Origin: Thiocapsa rosea
Lineage (GTDB): Bacteria > Pseudomonadota > Gammaproteobacteria > Chromatiales > Chromatiaceae
Reading direction: 5' to 3'
DNA length: 64,000 nt
NCBI RefSeq assembly: GCF_003634315.1
Contig: NZ_RBXL01000001.1
Coordinates: forward strand, 914,501-978,500
Below are positions 18,355 to 28,631 of this stretch, one piece after another. The notes beneath the pieces are model-generated. The model had not been told where the DNA came from. It was given only the letters and a program-made list of their open reading frames with translations, and ran no database searches. How positions within the stretch are numbered: the first letter of the stretch is position 1; each line of letters opens with the position of its first letter. Position numbers and translations under genes: made by a program.

Positions 18355-19917
18355 TCAGCCGCGCTCGAACAGGGCACGGAACAACGCTTGGTGGTCGTCG
18401 TGCAGATACCGATCGAAGACCTCGGCGAATGCCTCGCGGGCCTGCTCCTGGCGCCCCAAGAGCTGACCGACGAGCGCGCCCATCGCGAGCAGCGTCTCGG
18501 TATCGGCCCTAGCCTCGGCCTGCATCTGCTTGGCCCAGTCGAGCAGGTGCTCGGCCTGTACCGCCAAGTCCTGAATCAGACCAAGATGATCAAGCAGGGT
18601 CTTGAGCAGCTTGATCAATCGGGTCATCTTGCCCCGCGGATAGAGACTCTGGAAAAGCTCCATCAGGTATCGGAGCTTCTTGCAGCTCTTGCGCAGCTCA
18701 TGCAGCTCGGTGGCGGGGGAGTCCGGCCGAATGGCGAGACCCTCGCGACGCACGCGTTTCGCCATGCGCCGAATGCGCTCGTCGGCGAGCGCCTTGATCG
18801 GACGCAGGGCATTGGGCTCGGCCAGATGCTCGGCGATCGGAGCCTCGAGGAAGACCCTCCACTCCCGCATCAAATCGGCGAAGGCGGGGGAGCTCAAGGC
18901 AACGGAAAGGCGGCCCTGCTCCTCGCTCAGGCGGGCCGACAAGAAGGCATGGACCGGGTCGAGACTCGGACGCAGCCGGACCGGCAGTGCCTCGCGATAA
19001 CGGTCGAAATCCAGGAGATAGACATCCAAATCACGGACCGGCCCGGTGACCTGCTGCAACCAAGCGAACCTGACCTTGTAAGCCTCGAGGAGATCGGCCG
19101 GAAACACGCCCTTCGCCTGGCCCAGGACCGAGCGCGTGCGGCGCGTGGCGACGCGCAGATCATGCAGGAACTCACTGTCCAGATGCTCCCGCGCACCGTC
19201 CAGATTTGCGATCAGGGTCGTGAACAGGCTCCGCAGGAGCGTCTTGAGCGCCGCGTCCGATCTCTGATCGGGATCGAGGCGATCCTCGATCTTGGACGAA
19301 TAGTCTCCGGGGGATCGACCGCACGCCGAGAGCGCCTCCAACAGGATCGGTGTCTCGACGGCCTCGAGCCCGAGTCGTTCGGTCAGGAGATCGGTCACCT
19401 CCTGCGCGATCTGCTCGTGGTAGTGCTCCGCGACGAGGCGGATACGCGACGCGAGCGGCCCGCAGACAGCACCGCCCGCGTTGCGTGCGCTCAGCGCCTC
19501 GATCTCGACGCGCAACAGGGTCTCGGCATCGTCGTTGACGAGCCGAAAGACGGTGATATGACTCTCGACCTCGACAAGCGGGAGCAGCCGTCGGATCCCG
19601 CAAATCTCCAGGATGCGCTCGCGCACCGGTCCGAGCGGAAGATCGGAGGCGAAACCGGGATCACCGGCAAGGGTCTGAGACAGAGACGGCGACGCGCCGT
19701 CCAGATCGCTTCGGATCAGACGTCGCGTCGAGCGCTGCGTACGGCATTCCAGAGCACCGCCGTCGTGAAAGATCGCCCAATCGAAGGTGTCGTAAAACAC
19801 ACGCGTCGTCGTCTCCGATGGCGCGAGGATAGGACGATAGAATCCCGTCAGCAGATCCGAGACCTGTTGGAACGGCGTGCCGTCGGGCACCCGAAGCTCC
19901 GTTGTCGAATGGCTCAT
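18355..19917 (-). CDS. CYTH-like / CHAD domain protein
   Basis: A 520-residue protein. The N-terminal ~200 residues look like a CYTH (triphosphate tunnel) domain, with acidic and basic strands (ELRVPDGTPF, RVFYDTFDW, LRVEIEALSAR). The C-terminal part is a CHAD helical domain (FLHDLRVATRRTRSVL; ELHELRKSCKKLRYLMELF), whose conserved His and basic residues bind polyphosphate. The CYTH signature ExExK is not complete (ELRVPD), so triphosphatase activity is doubtful. The start at 19917 gives MSHSTTELRV. Polyphosphate-related function is inferred from the CHAD family. It is divergent from tal; the 261-base gap between them shows no clear signal. Confidence 0.85.
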   Translation of the reverse strand: MSHSTTELRVPDGTPFQQVSDLLTGFYRPILAPSETTTRVFYDTFDWAIFHDGGALECRTQRSTRRLIRSDLDGASPSLSQTLAGDPGFASDLPLGPVRERILEICGIRRLLPLVEVESHITVFRLVNDDAETLLRVEIEALSARNAGGAVCGPLASRIRLVAEHYHEQIAQEVTDLLTERLGLEAVETPILLEALSACGRSPGDYSSKIEDRLDPDQRSDAALKTLLRSLFTTLIANLDGAREHLDSEFLHDLRVATRRTRSVLGQAKGVFPADLLEAYKVRFAWLQQVTGPVRDLDVYLLDFDRYREALPVRLRPSLDPVHAFLSARLSEEQGRLSVALSSPAFADLMREWRVFLEAPIAEHLAEPNALRPIKALADERIRRMAKRVRREGLAIRPDSPATELHELRKSCKKLRYLMELFQSLYPRGKMTRLIKLLKTLLDHLGLIQDLAVQAEHLLDWAKQMQAEARADTETLLAMGALVGQLLGRQEQAREAFAEVFDRYLHDDHQALFRALFERG

Positions 19918-20178
19918 AGGATGTTCGAAACACCTCGTACCCTTGGCCCGATAGGTCTTGAGTATGAACGACAAGAGCGCAGAGGACACCCGCGGAATCG
20001 ACACCGGCGAAACGCCCTCGACGGGTCACCCTGCCGGCGCGGTTCTTGCGCGGCTGCGCGACAGGCCCTTTTCTGGAGGCGCATCGAGCGCCCGGACGGA
20101 TTCGAAATCGTCATCGGATTCCGTTAAGGTCAACCCATCGACGCCGACGCGTCTCAACCTTGAAGAAGGTGTGGAACC

Positions 20179-21150
20179 ATGAGCAAGCTCGACCAACTCA
20201 AGACCATGACCACGGTCGTCGCCGACACCGGCGATTTCGAGTCCATCGCCGAGTATCAGCCCCAAGATGCCACCACCAACCCGTCCCTGATCTTCAAAGC
20301 GGCCCAGATGCCGCAGTACCGCGAACTGGTGGAGGACGCCGTTCTCTTCGGCACCCGCGAGGGCGGCAGCGACCCGATGGGCCAAGCCCGGGCAGCCATG
20401 GACAAGCTCGCCGTGAACTTCGGCACGGAGATCCTGAAGATTGTTCCCGGACGGGTCTCGACCGAGATCGATGCGCGGCTCTCCTTCAACACCGAGGCGA
20501 CGCTTAAGCGCGCCGCGGCACTGGTGGAGCTGTACCAAGCCGTCGGCATCGACCCGAGCACCCGAGTCCTCTTCAAGATCGCCTCGACCTGGGAAGGCAT
20601 CCGAGCCGCCGAGATCCTGCAGCGCCAAGGGCTGCACTGCAATTTGACCCTCTTGTTCAGCTTCGCCCAAGCCGTCGCCTGCGCCGACGCGGGCGTCACA
20701 CTCATCTCGCCCTTCGTCGGACGTATCCTCGACTGGTACAAGAACACCGACAACGTCTCCGGCTACCCGGCCGACGAGGATCCGGGTGTGCAGTCCGTCA
20801 CCCGCATCTACAACTACTACAAACGCCACGGCTACGACACCGTCGTCATGGGCGCGAGCTTCCGCAATCTCGACGAGATCCTGGAGCTGGCCGGCTGCGA
20901 CTACCTCACCATCTCGCCCGCCCTGCTCGGCGAGCTTGCTTCGACCGAAGGCGATGTTCCGCGCAAACTCGACCCCGAAGGGGCGCTCGACATGGAGATC
21001 CCGAAGGTCGGGTTCGACGAGCCCGGCTTCCGCTGGGAACTCAACGAAGACGCCATGGCCTCCGAAAAACTCGCCGAGGGTATCCGACTCTTCGCCGCCG
21101 ATACGCGTAAACTCGAGCAGTTCGCCCACGAGGTCTGCCACAACTGCTAA
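20179..21150 (+). CDS. tal: Transaldolase
   Basis: A 323-residue class I transaldolase of the TalB type. It transfers a dihydroxyacetone unit between sedoheptulose-7-phosphate and glyceraldehyde-3-phosphate in the pentose phosphate pathway. Signatures are DATTNPSLI near the N terminus, the Schiff-base Lys in [11 protein letters not shown], and [11 protein letters not shown] and [10 protein letters not shown]. The length matches the family (about 317). GAAGGTG upstream serves as ribosome site. The TAA stop is the first part of a truncated module repeat. Confidence 0.96.
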   Translation: MSKLDQLKTMTTVVADTGDFESIAEYQPQDATTNPSLIFKAAQMPQYRELVEDAVLFGTREGGSDPMGQARAAMDKLAVNFGTEILKIVPGRVSTEIDARLSFNTEATLKRAAALVELYQAVGIDPSTRVLFKIASTWEGIRAAEILQRQGLHCNLTLLFSFAQAVACADAGVTLISPFVGRILDWYKNTDNVSGYPADEDPGVQSVTRIYNYYKRHGYDTVVMGASFRNLDEILELAGCDYLTISPALLGELASTEGDVPRKLDPEGALDMEIPKVGFDEPGFRWELNEDAMASEKLAEGIRLFAADTRKLEQFAHEVCHNC

Positions 21151-21199
21151 AACGCGCCCGGTGCGGTATGCGTCGTTTGTTGGAGCTGGCGCGGTTTAA
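21148..21199 (+). repeat. Internally deleted intergenic module A
   Basis: A 52-bp copy that keeps the left arm (TAAAACGCGCCC), the GCGGTATGCGTC core and the right arm (GCTGGCGCGGTTTAA) but lacks the middle hairpin half. It begins on the tal stop codon. Confidence 0.75.
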
Positions 21200-21212
21200 G
21201 CCCCGAATCCAA

Positions 21213-21305
<93 letters not shown>

Positions 21306-21435
21306 GTATAGCCTTCGACCACTTGGTTCCGGCTCTGCGGGTAGATCCTTTTCCGGAGATCGCCTCAACTCACCGGGCGCCGGACGCCCAGGCGCAAAAT
21401 ACCCCTCGAATATATCAACCATCTTAGAGCCGACG

Positions 21436-21548
21436 TGGTTTAAATGAAAAAAAATACTCTCTTAAACTGCGTCGGCTCCGACGGCCGTGGATTGATCGGA
21501 GGCCGAATCGAGGCGCAACCAATCCATATCAGGCCGGACGCAGTTTAA
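21436..21548. repeat. Diverged module pair before ksgA
   Basis: A short module end (up to about 21443), an AT linker (ATGAAAAAAAATACTCTC) and a full diverged module at 21462-21548 (TTAAACTGCG ... CGCAGTTTAA). Its last A is the first base of the ksgA ATG. It has no module C/A/B core and may be a further subtype. Confidence 0.65.
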
Positions 21549-22342
21549 TGGACCACCGCGCACGCAAGCGTTTCGGCCAGAACTTCCTTCACGACCGCCA
21601 GGTGATCGACCGTATCCACGGGGCGATTGCCGCCACACCCGGCGAGCGCGTCGTCGAGATCGGTCCCGGGCAGGGCGCCATCACACAAGGACTCCTGACC
21701 GCCGTCGGCTCGCTCGATGTCGTCGAGCTGGATCGCGACCTGGTCGGCCCGCTCGCCGATCGGCTCGGCCCGCTCGGAGAGCTTCGGATCCACCAGGCCG
21801 ATGCCCTGAACTTCGACCTCTGCGGACTCGTGCACGAGGGCGAGAGCCTGCGTCTCGTCGGGAATCTCCCCTACAACATCTCCACACCGCTCTTGTTCCG
21901 ATTCCTGGAGCAGGCCGACTGCATCGAGGACATGCACCTGATGCTTCAAAAGGAGGTCGTGGAGCGCATCGTCGCGGACCCGGGCGACAAGACCTACGGG
22001 CGACTCTCGGTGATGGTTCAGACGCTGTGCTCGACGGACTGCCTCTTTCGCATCGGTGCTGGCGCCTTCACCCCGGCCCCGAAGGTCGAGTCCGCTTTCC
22101 TCAGGTTACGGCCCCATCGACCGCTTCCCTACCCCGTCGACGACCCGGCACTGCACGCCCGTATCGTCGCCGCGGCCTTCGGGCAGCGTCGCAAGACCCT
22201 GCGCAACAGTCTCTCCAAACTGGTCGATGCACAGCTGCTGATCGCAACCGGGATCGATCCGACGCTGAGGGCCGAAAACCTCGATGTCGCGAGCTATGCG
22301 CGCTTGGCGAATGCCGCTTGCAAATCGCCGGTCGTACCCTGA
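21548..22342 (+). CDS. ksgA: 16S rRNA (adenine1518-N6/adenine1519-N6)-dimethyltransferase
   Basis: A 264-residue SAM-dependent methylase (RsmA). It dimethylates A1518 and A1519 in 16S rRNA late in 30S assembly. Motifs are RKRFGQNFLHD at the N terminus, GPGQGAIT for SAM binding and NLPYNIST as the catalytic motif IV. The length is normal. The start lies directly on the end of the preceding repeat, so no classical ribosome site is visible close upstream (GGCCGGACGC precedes it). A 44-base gap separates it from lon. Confidence 0.95.
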   Translation: MDHRARKRFGQNFLHDRQVIDRIHGAIAATPGERVVEIGPGQGAITQGLLTAVGSLDVVELDRDLVGPLADRLGPLGELRIHQADALNFDLCGLVHEGESLRLVGNLPYNISTPLLFRFLEQADCIEDMHLMLQKEVVERIVADPGDKTYGRLSVMVQTLCSTDCLFRIGAGAFTPAPKVESAFLRLRPHRPLPYPVDDPALHARIVAAAFGQRRKTLRNSLSKLVDAQLLIATGIDPTLRAENLDVASYARLANAACKSPVVP

Positions 22343-22386
22343 AATTGACCGATCCGATTGGGGTATTGACGAAGGAGGACAGCGCA

Positions 22387-24807
22387 ATGGCGGTCGAGGA
22401 TTCAGGCGAGGATTTAGGAGAGGATTCGAGCGATATCAGGGGCGACGAGGGTTCCGAAATCACGCTCGCGCGGGCCAACGATGTCCTCCCGACCCGCATC
22501 CCCATCCTGCCGGTCGCCTCGCGTCCCTTCTTTCCCGGCCAAGCCGTTCCGCTGATGATGGATGCGGAGAGCTGGTCCTCGACACTCAAGGTGGTCGGGG
22601 AGAGCGAGCACAAGATCCTGGGCGTCGTGCTGGTGCGCAGCGAGACCTCCGAAGAGGCGCAGACGACCGATTTCTATCCGGTCGGCACGGCCTGCCGGGT
22701 CCACCGCGTCCATCAGCAAGACGGCCACCTCCAAGTCCTGGTGGAGTGCCTGCAGCGCTTCAGCATCGCCAACTGGGTCAGCCGCGAAGTCCCCTTCGAC
22801 GCGCAGGTGACCTATCTCCCCGAGCCGGCCGGTCCGCCGAACGAGGAGATCAAGGCCTACGCCATGGCCGTGATCAACACCATCAAAGAGCTGCTGCCGC
22901 TCAACCCGCTCTATGTCGAAGAGCTGCGGATGTTCCTCGACCGCTTCGGCCCCGACGATCCGTCGCATCTGTCCGATTTCGCGGCCAGCCTCACGACCTC
23001 CACCAAGGAGCAGCTGCAGGATGTCCTGGAGATCCTCCCGCTCTTGCCGCGCATGGAGAAGGTGCTGGTCTTGCTCAACAACGAGCTCGAGCTCGCCCGC
23101 GCACAGCAGAAGATCCGGCGCACGGTCGAGGAGAAGATGCACAAGCAGCAGCGCGAGTTCTTTTTGCGCGAGCAGCTCAAGGCGATCCAGAAGGAGCTCG
23201 GCATCGCCAAGGACGACCGCACGGCGGAGATCGACCGCTTCAACGAGCGGATCGAAAAGCTCGTTCTGACCGAGCAGGCGAGCAAGCGGATCGAAGAGGA
23301 GATGGACAAGCTGCGCATGCTGGAGACCGGTTCTCCGGAATACGCCGTGACCCGCAACTATCTGGACTGGATCACGATCCTGCCTTGGGGCAAGCACTCG
23401 GCCGACAAGCTGGATCTCAAGCGGGCGCGCCGCGTGTTGGATCGAGACCATTACGGCCTGGAGGATGTGAAGAAACGTATCCTGGAGTTCCTCGCCGTCG
23501 GTATCCACAAGGGCGAGATCGCCGGCTCCATCATCCTGCTGGTCGGCCCTCCCGGTGTGGGCAAGACCTCGATCGGGCACTCCATCGCCGACGCGCTCGG
23601 CCGACGCTTCTATCGCTTCTCGGTCGGCGGCATCCGCGACGAGGCCGAGATCAAGGGCCACCGTCGCACCTACATCGGCGCCATGCCCGGCAAGTTCCTC
23701 CAGGCGATCAAAGACGCCGGCACGGCCAATCCCGTCATCATGCTCGACGAGATCGACAAGGTCGGCGCCTCATACCATGGCGACCCCGCCTCGGCCCTGC
23801 TCGAGGTCCTCGACCCGGAGCAGAACAGCGACTTTCTCGATCATTATCTGGATCTGCGTTTCGACCTCTCGAAGGTTCTGTTCGTCTGCACGGCAAACCA
23901 GACCGACAGCATCCCCGGCCCCTTGCTCGACCGCATGGAGGTCATTCAGCTCTCCGGCTATATCGCCGAGGAGAAGCTCCAGATCGCGAAGAAATATCTG
24001 CTGCCGCGCCAGATCGCCCGGGCAGGGCTTGCCAAACGTGCGGTGACGCTCGACACCAAGACACTGCGCGCCCTGATCGATGCCTATGCCCGCGACGCCG
24101 GGGTGCGGCGATTGGAAAAGCAGCTCGGCAAGATCGTGCGCAAGGTCGCCGTGCGGATGCTCGAGGGCGAAGAGACACCGATCAGCGTCGGCGCGGACGA
24201 CCTGAAGGGCTATCTCGGCAGCCCGGTGTTTCGCGACGAGCGCAAGCTCTCCGGCCCCGGCGTCGTCACCGGTCTGGCCTGGACCGCGATGGGCGGCGCC
24301 ACGCTCTCCATCGAGGCCGCCCGGACCCACAGCTTCACACGCGGCTTCAAGCTCACCGGCCAGCTCGGCGACGTCATGAAGGAATCCGCCGAGATCGCCT
24401 ACGGCTACCTGGTCGGCCACGCCGCCGAGCTTGGTGCCGATCCGGCCTTCTTCGAGAACGCCTTCATCCATATCCACGTCCCCGCGGGCGCCACCCCCAA
24501 GGACGGCCCCTCGGCCGGCATCACCATGACATCGGCCCTCCTCTCCCTCGCCCGCAACCAACCGATCCGGCGGCTCGCCATGACCGGCGAGATCACCTTG
24601 ACCGGCGAGGTCTTCCCGGTCGGCGGGATTCGCGAGAAGCTGATCGCGGCACGGCGCGCCGGCATCCGCGAGATCATCCTTCCCGAAGACAACCGAGGCG
24701 AGTTCGAAGAGGTGCCCGAGCACGTTCGCAAGGGCTTAAAGGTGCACTTCGCCTCGCGCTATCACGACGTCTTGCCGCTCTTGTTCGGGAATGCGTCGAG
24801 GACGTGA
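22387..24807 (+). CDS. lon: ATP-dependent protease Lon
   Basis: An 806-residue LonA-type serine protease for misfolded and regulatory proteins (cytoplasm). The N-terminal LAN domain begins at about residue 38 (TRIPILPVASRPFFPGQ), followed by the coiled-coil region, the AAA+ domain with GPPGVGKT and IMLDEIDKVG, and the C-terminal protease with the catalytic Ser in PKDGPSAGITM and the Lys in GIREKLIAARRAG. An ideal ribosome site AAGGAGG sits 8 bases before the ATG. The first 35 residues are acidic and Ser-rich and extend beyond the usual start. It follows ksgA and is convergent with rmlD. Confidence 0.95.
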   Translation: MAVEDSGEDLGEDSSDIRGDEGSEITLARANDVLPTRIPILPVASRPFFPGQAVPLMMDAESWSSTLKVVGESEHKILGVVLVRSETSEEAQTTDFYPVGTACRVHRVHQQDGHLQVLVECLQRFSIANWVSREVPFDAQVTYLPEPAGPPNEEIKAYAMAVINTIKELLPLNPLYVEELRMFLDRFGPDDPSHLSDFAASLTTSTKEQLQDVLEILPLLPRMEKVLVLLNNELELARAQQKIRRTVEEKMHKQQREFFLREQLKAIQKELGIAKDDRTAEIDRFNERIEKLVLTEQASKRIEEEMDKLRMLETGSPEYAVTRNYLDWITILPWGKHSADKLDLKRARRVLDRDHYGLEDVKKRILEFLAVGIHKGEIAGSIILLVGPPGVGKTSIGHSIADALGRRFYRFSVGGIRDEAEIKGHRRTYIGAMPGKFLQAIKDAGTANPVIMLDEIDKVGASYHGDPASALLEVLDPEQNSDFLDHYLDLRFDLSKVLFVCTANQTDSIPGPLLDRMEVIQLSGYIAEEKLQIAKKYLLPRQIARAGLAKRAVTLDTKTLRALIDAYARDAGVRRLEKQLGKIVRKVAVRMLEGEETPISVGADDLKGYLGSPVFRDERKLSGPGVVTGLAWTAMGGATLSIEAARTHSFTRGFKLTGQLGDVMKESAEIAYGYLVGHAAELGADPAFFENAFIHIHVPAGATPKDGPSAGITMTSALLSLARNQPIRRLAMTGEITLTGEVFPVGGIREKLIAARRAGIREIILPEDNRGEFEEVPEHVRKGLKVHFASRYHDVLPLLFGNASRT

Positions 24808-24833
24808 TCCCGCGCGGTCCGAGGCATAAACCT

Positions 24834-25072
24834 AAACCGCGTCCAGCGCGGTTCTCGAGCGCGTCGCGTTGACTGCGAACTTGCGGGCCGTCGGGCCGGC
24901 TGAAGAGGACGACTGCAAGTCGTCTATCCCGGGGGGTTCGCCGCTTCGCGACGACCGTAGGCGGCACTGCCGGACGATCCTCTGCGCAATTGGGATGTTG
25001 ATTTCCGGAGATCGCCTTAATGTTGCCTTTGGCTTCGGAGATATCCTCGATCTCAACGAGACGCGGTTTAAA
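24834..25072 (-). repeat. Module C interrupted by another repeat
   Basis: Read on the minus strand, 25072 down to about 25021 matches the first ~50 bases of module C (TTAAACCGCGTCTC...GATATCTCCGAAGCC). Positions 24834-24856 match its other end (TAAACCGCGTCCAG). Intact C modules are 86 bp, while here the ends are 239 bp apart, so about 150 bp of foreign sequence, including the GACGACTGCAAGTCGTC unit, appears to have entered it. Confidence 0.6.
24900..24960. repeat. Palindromic repeat unit (GACGACT-GCA-AGTCGTC)
   Basis: The core GACGACTGCAAGTCGTC with the downstream CTATCCCGGGGG and TCGCCGCTTCGCG is nearly identical to 51672-51735. It is a second repeat family with two copies in this window. 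Confidence 0.8.
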
Positions 25073-25092
25073 TTTTTATATTTTTCAAAATT

Positions 25093-25179
25093 TTAAACCG
25101 CGCCAACTCCAACGGTCGTGACGTCTGCCGGGGCCGATCCCATCCAAAAACATCGCATATCACTCCGGGCGCGGTTTAA
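25093..25179 (-). repeat. Intergenic module B
   Basis: An 87-bp module B in reverse orientation, separated from the preceding module C end by an AT linker (about 25073-25092). Its right edge GCGGTTTAA supplies the TAA of rmlD. Confidence 0.85.
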
Positions 25180-26087
25180 GCCTTCTCGTCCAGACACTGC
25201 TTTAACGACAACCGCCAGTCGGGCATCGCCAGCCCGAAGGTCTCTTGGAAGAGGCCGTTGTCCAGGACCGAGTAGAGCGGGCGGCGCGCCGGCGCCGGAT
25301 ATTCAGACGAGGGAATCGGGATCAGACTCGCGTCCAGGCCGGCGTCCTCCAGGATCGCGCTCGCGAACCCGTACCAGCTGACCTGACCCGAGCCGGTCAG
25401 ATGATAGAGCCCGCCGACCTTCTCCAGATCCAGGTCGCCGCGCAAGACCCTGTAGAGCACCAGTGCCGTCGCCGAGGCCAACATGCGGCTCCAGGTCGGC
25501 GAGCCGATCTGGTCGTCGACGATCCGCAGCTCATCGCGCTCTTTGAGCAGACGCAGCATCGTCAGCAGGAAATTGGCACCGCGGATGCCATAGACCCAGC
25601 TGGTGCGAAAGATCAGGGCACGGGCGCCGGAGCTCAGCAACGCCTGCTCGCCGGCGAGCTTGGTCTCGCCATAGACATTGAGCGGACCCGGTGCGTCGTC
25701 TTCCCGGTAGGGCCGATCCAGGTTGCCGGAGAACACGAAGTCGGTCGAGTAATGGATGATCGGCGTCCCGCGCCCGGCCAGCATGGCGCCCAGCTCGCCG
25801 ACCGCATCGGCATTGATCCGCCGCGCGATATCGCGGTCCGTCTCGGCCTTGTCCACGGCGGTATAGGCGGCGGCGTTGACAACAGCGTCCGGAGCGGTGT
25901 CCTGGACAAGCCTCGCCAAAGATGCCGGATCCAGCAGATCGATCGTCGGTCCGTATTCCCCTTCGAGGGAGGCCGGGATCACATCCCCGAGTGTCGCGAG
26001 TGTGCGCCGCAACTCCCAACCGACTTGCCCGTTGGCGCCGATCAGGAGGATACGGGGCCGTTCGGTGGCCGTACGCTTGGTGGTCAT
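25176..26087 (-). CDS. rmlD: dTDP-4-dehydrorhamnose reductase
   Basis: A 303-residue SDR-family enzyme for the last step of dTDP-L-rhamnose synthesis (NAD(P)H-dependent reduction). The Rossmann motif GANGQVG is near residue 18, AAYTAVDKAE follows, and the catalytic Tyr/Lys pair is in VYGETKLAGE. It is the last gene of the rmlBACD operon, with a 4-base ATGA overlap with rmlC. The N terminus has about 10 extra residues before the Rossmann strand. The stop lies in a module B repeat. Confidence 0.95.
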   Translation of the reverse strand: MTTKRTATERPRILLIGANGQVGWELRRTLATLGDVIPASLEGEYGPTIDLLDPASLARLVQDTAPDAVVNAAAYTAVDKAETDRDIARRINADAVGELGAMLAGRGTPIIHYSTDFVFSGNLDRPYREDDAPGPLNVYGETKLAGEQALLSSGARALIFRTSWVYGIRGANFLLTMLRLLKERDELRIVDDQIGSPTWSRMLASATALVLYRVLRGDLDLEKVGGLYHLTGSGQVSWYGFASAILEDAGLDASLIPIPSSEYPAPARRPLYSVLDNGLFQETFGLAMPDWRLSLKQCLDEKA

Positions 26088-26650
26088 AGGCTGGCCTCGT
26101 ATTCGGGAAGGCGTTCGGGTGGGATCTCGCTCAAAAAGGCCGCGGCAGCATCCTTTGCAGAGAGCTCGGGCATCCCCTCCAGCTGCCAGTCGATGCCGAT
26201 CTCGGGGTCGTCCCAACGCAGACTGAGCTCGGTCTCGGGACTGTAATAGTCCGTGTTCTTGTAGATGAAGAGGGCCGAGTCGCCGGTGACCAGAAAGCCG
26301 TGTGCAAACCCCGGCGGGATCCAGAACTGGCGCCGATTCTCTCCCGACAGCGTGGCACCCACCCAACGCCCGAAGGTCGGCGAGCCGCGACGGATATCGA
26401 CCGCGACATCGAAGACCTCGCCGTCCATCACCTGCACCAACTTACCTTGGGCATGCGGGTGCTGGACGTGCAGGCCGCGCAGGACACCCCGGCGCGAGTA
26501 GGACAGATTGTCTTGAACAAAGGGTGCGGGGATGCCCAGCTCGGCATAGCGATTGGTCCGGTAGGTCTCCATGAAGAAACCGCGCTCGTCGCCGAACACC
26601 TTTGGCTCGAGGATCAGGACACCCGGGATCGCCGTTTCGATAACCTTCAT
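26084..26650 (-). CDS. rmlC: dTDP-4-dehydrorhamnose 3,5-epimerase
   Basis: A 188-residue cupin epimerase. It inverts C3 and C5 of dTDP-4-keto-6-deoxyglucose. Family motifs are [31 protein letters not shown] with the catalytic His, [24 protein letters not shown], and DPEIGIDW near the end. It overlaps rmlA and rmlD by 4 bases at each end, showing tight coupling. Confidence 0.96.
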   Translation of the reverse strand: MKVIETAIPGVLILEPKVFGDERGFFMETYRTNRYAELGIPAPFVQDNLSYSRRGVLRGLHVQHPHAQGKLVQVMDGEVFDVAVDIRRGSPTFGRWVGATLSGENRRQFWIPPGFAHGFLVTGDSALFIYKNTDYYSPETELSLRWDDPEIGIDWQLEGMPELSAKDAAAAFLSEIPPERLPEYEASL

Positions 26651-27528
26651 ACGTCACCCCGCCTCAGCAGACTCAGCAGATACTCGCCGTAGCCGCTCTT
26701 CTTCAGCTCCTCGCCCATCGCGCGGAGCTGATCGTCGTCGATCCAGCCGTTGAAGTAGGCCACCTCTTCCGGACAGCAGATCTTGAGACCTTGGCGACGC
26801 TCGATCGTCTCGATGAACTGCCCGGCCTGCATCAGCGACTCGTGCGTGCCGGTATCGAGCCAGGCCGTTCCGCGGCCGATGCGGGTCACGTGAAGCTCGC
26901 CTTGCTCGAGATAGCGGATGTTGAGATCCGTGATCTCCAGCTCGCCGCGCGGCGACGGGCGCAGACCCTCGGCGAGCCCGCAGACCTGATTGTCGTAGAA
27001 ATAGATACCGGTCACCGCCCAGTTGGACTTGGGCGTGCTCGGTTTCTCTTCGAGACTCAGGACATGCCCACTCGCATCGAACTCGGCCACGCCGTAGCGC
27101 TCCGGATCCGAGACGTAGTAACCGAAGACGGTGGCGCCGCGCTCGCGCGCACCCGCGGCCCGCAGCTGATCGACCAAGCCGTGACCGTAGAAGATGTTGT
27201 CTCCCAAGATCAGACAGGAGGGCGATGTCCCGACGAAGTCCTTGCCGATCAGGAAGGCTTGCGCGAGCCCGCCCGGATGGGGCTGCTCGGCATACTCGAG
27301 ATGCAGCCCCCATTGAGATCCGTCCCCGAGCAGGGATCGGAACATCGGCAGATCATGCGGCGTGGAGATGATCAGAATCTCGCGAATCCCCGCCAACATC
27401 AGGGTCGAGAGCGGGTAATAGATCATCGGTTTATCGTAGATCGGCAGCAGTTGCTTGCTGATCGCCCGCGTCAGCGGGTAGAGACGCGTGCCGGAGCCCC
27501 CGGCCAGGATGATGCCTTTTCGATTCAT
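26647..27528 (-). CDS. rmlA: Glucose-1-phosphate thymidylyltransferase
   Basis: A 293-residue nucleotidyltransferase that makes dTDP-glucose from dTTP and glucose-1-phosphate, the first step of the pathway. The pyrophosphorylase signature [11 protein letters not shown] is at residues 9-19. [29 protein letters not shown] and EITDLN are also present. The start at 27528 gives the standard [11 protein letters not shown]; the frame remains open further upstream. It lies 11 bases after rmlB. Confidence 0.96.
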   Translation of the reverse strand: MNRKGIILAGGSGTRLYPLTRAISKQLLPIYDKPMIYYPLSTLMLAGIREILIISTPHDLPMFRSLLGDGSQWGLHLEYAEQPHPGGLAQAFLIGKDFVGTSPSCLILGDNIFYGHGLVDQLRAAGARERGATVFGYYVSDPERYGVAEFDASGHVLSLEEKPSTPKSNWAVTGIYFYDNQVCGLAEGLRPSPRGELEITDLNIRYLEQGELHVTRIGRGTAWLDTGTHESLMQAGQFIETIERRQGLKICCPEEVAYFNGWIDDDQLRAMGEELKKSGYGEYLLSLLRRGDV

Positions 27529-27539
27529 GATCCGATCCC

Positions 27540-28598
27540 TCAACCGGCGCCGCCGAGACGCTCGCCGAGATAGCTTCCGTCGGTGACGCGCCGACACCAA
27601 TCCGGGTTGTCCAAGAACCAGTCGACCGTGCGTCGCATTCCGGATTCAAAGGTCTCCGCCGGCTCCCAACCCAGCTCGCGTTTAAGCTTGCCGGCATCGA
27701 TCGCGTAGCGCCGATCGTGTCCGGGACGGTCTTTGACGAAGGTCTTCAGATCCACGTGCGGCCGATAGGGCGAATCGGGCAGGCGCTCGTCGAGCAGGGC
27801 GCAGAGCGTATCGACGACCTCGAGATTGGTCTTCTCGCTGTTGCCGCCGACGTTGTAGACCTCGCCGGGTCTGCCGGCCTCGAGAACGCGCAGGATCGCC
27901 CGGCAGTGATCGATGACGTACAACCAGTCGCGCACGTTCCCGCCGTCGCCGTAGATGGGCAAGGACTCGCCGCGCTGGGCCTTCAGGATCATCAAGGGGA
28001 TCAACTTCTCCGGGAACTGGTAAGGCCCGTAGTTGTTCGAGCAGTTGGTCGTCAACACCGGCAGGCCGTAGGTGTGAAACCAGGCGCGCACCAGATGGTC
28101 GGACGCGGCCTTGGACGCGGAATAGGGCGAGTTGGGCGCGTACGGAGTCGACTCGGTAAAGAGGCCCGTCGGCCCGAGCGAGCCATAGACCTCGTCGGTC
28201 GAGACATGCAGGAAGCGAAAGGCATCCTTGGCCGCGCCGCTGCGCTTGGCCCAATGGGCACGGGAGCAGTCCAGCAGGTTGAAGGTGCCGACCACGTTGG
28301 TCTGGACGAACTGCGCCGGGCCGTCGATCGAGCGGTCGACATGGCTCTCGGCCGCAAAGTTCACGACCGCGTCGACCTCGTACTCGGCAAGGAGCCGGGC
28401 GACCAGCGCAGGATCGGCGATGTCGCCCTGCACGAAGACGTGACGCGGGTTGTCCTTCAGATCGGCGAGTGTGTCCAGATTGCCGGCGTAGGTCAGGAGG
28501 TCGAGGTTGACCACCCGCGCATCGGTCGTCTCGATGATGTGGTGGACAAAGTTGCCGCCGATGAATCCGGCCCCGCCGGTGACGAGAAGGGTCAGCAC
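27540..28598 (-). CDS. rmlB: dTDP-glucose 4,6-dehydratase
   Basis: A 352-residue extended SDR enzyme that forms dTDP-4-keto-6-deoxyglucose. The [14 protein letters not shown] motif is at residues 8-18. The catalytic STDEVYG and [13 protein letters not shown] motifs are present, with [14 protein letters not shown] characteristic of RmlB. It is the first gene of rmlBACD, which feeds L-rhamnose into LPS or capsule. A composite repeat ends 34 bases upstream of its start, so the promoter must lie in or beyond the repeat. Confidence 0.96.
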   Translation of the reverse strand: MLTLLVTGGAGFIGGNFVHHIIETTDARVVNLDLLTYAGNLDTLADLKDNPRHVFVQGDIADPALVARLLAEYEVDAVVNFAAESHVDRSIDGPAQFVQTNVVGTFNLLDCSRAHWAKRSGAAKDAFRFLHVSTDEVYGSLGPTGLFTESTPYAPNSPYSASKAASDHLVRAWFHTYGLPVLTTNCSNNYGPYQFPEKLIPLMILKAQRGESLPIYGDGGNVRDWLYVIDHCRAILRVLEAGRPGEVYNVGGNSEKTNLEVVDTLCALLDERLPDSPYRPHVDLKTFVKDRPGHDRRYAIDAGKLKRELGWEPAETFESGMRRTVDWFLDNPDWCRRVTDGSYLGERLGGAG

Positions 28599-28631
28599 TC
28601 GCGATGCTCCTTGACGCTGGTGGTGGAAGGC

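Noticed and set aside
19958-20182. A 74-codon frame overlapping the tal start as ATGA
   Set aside because: Its composition is that of non-coding GC-rich DNA, no domain is seen, and the overlap may be chance.
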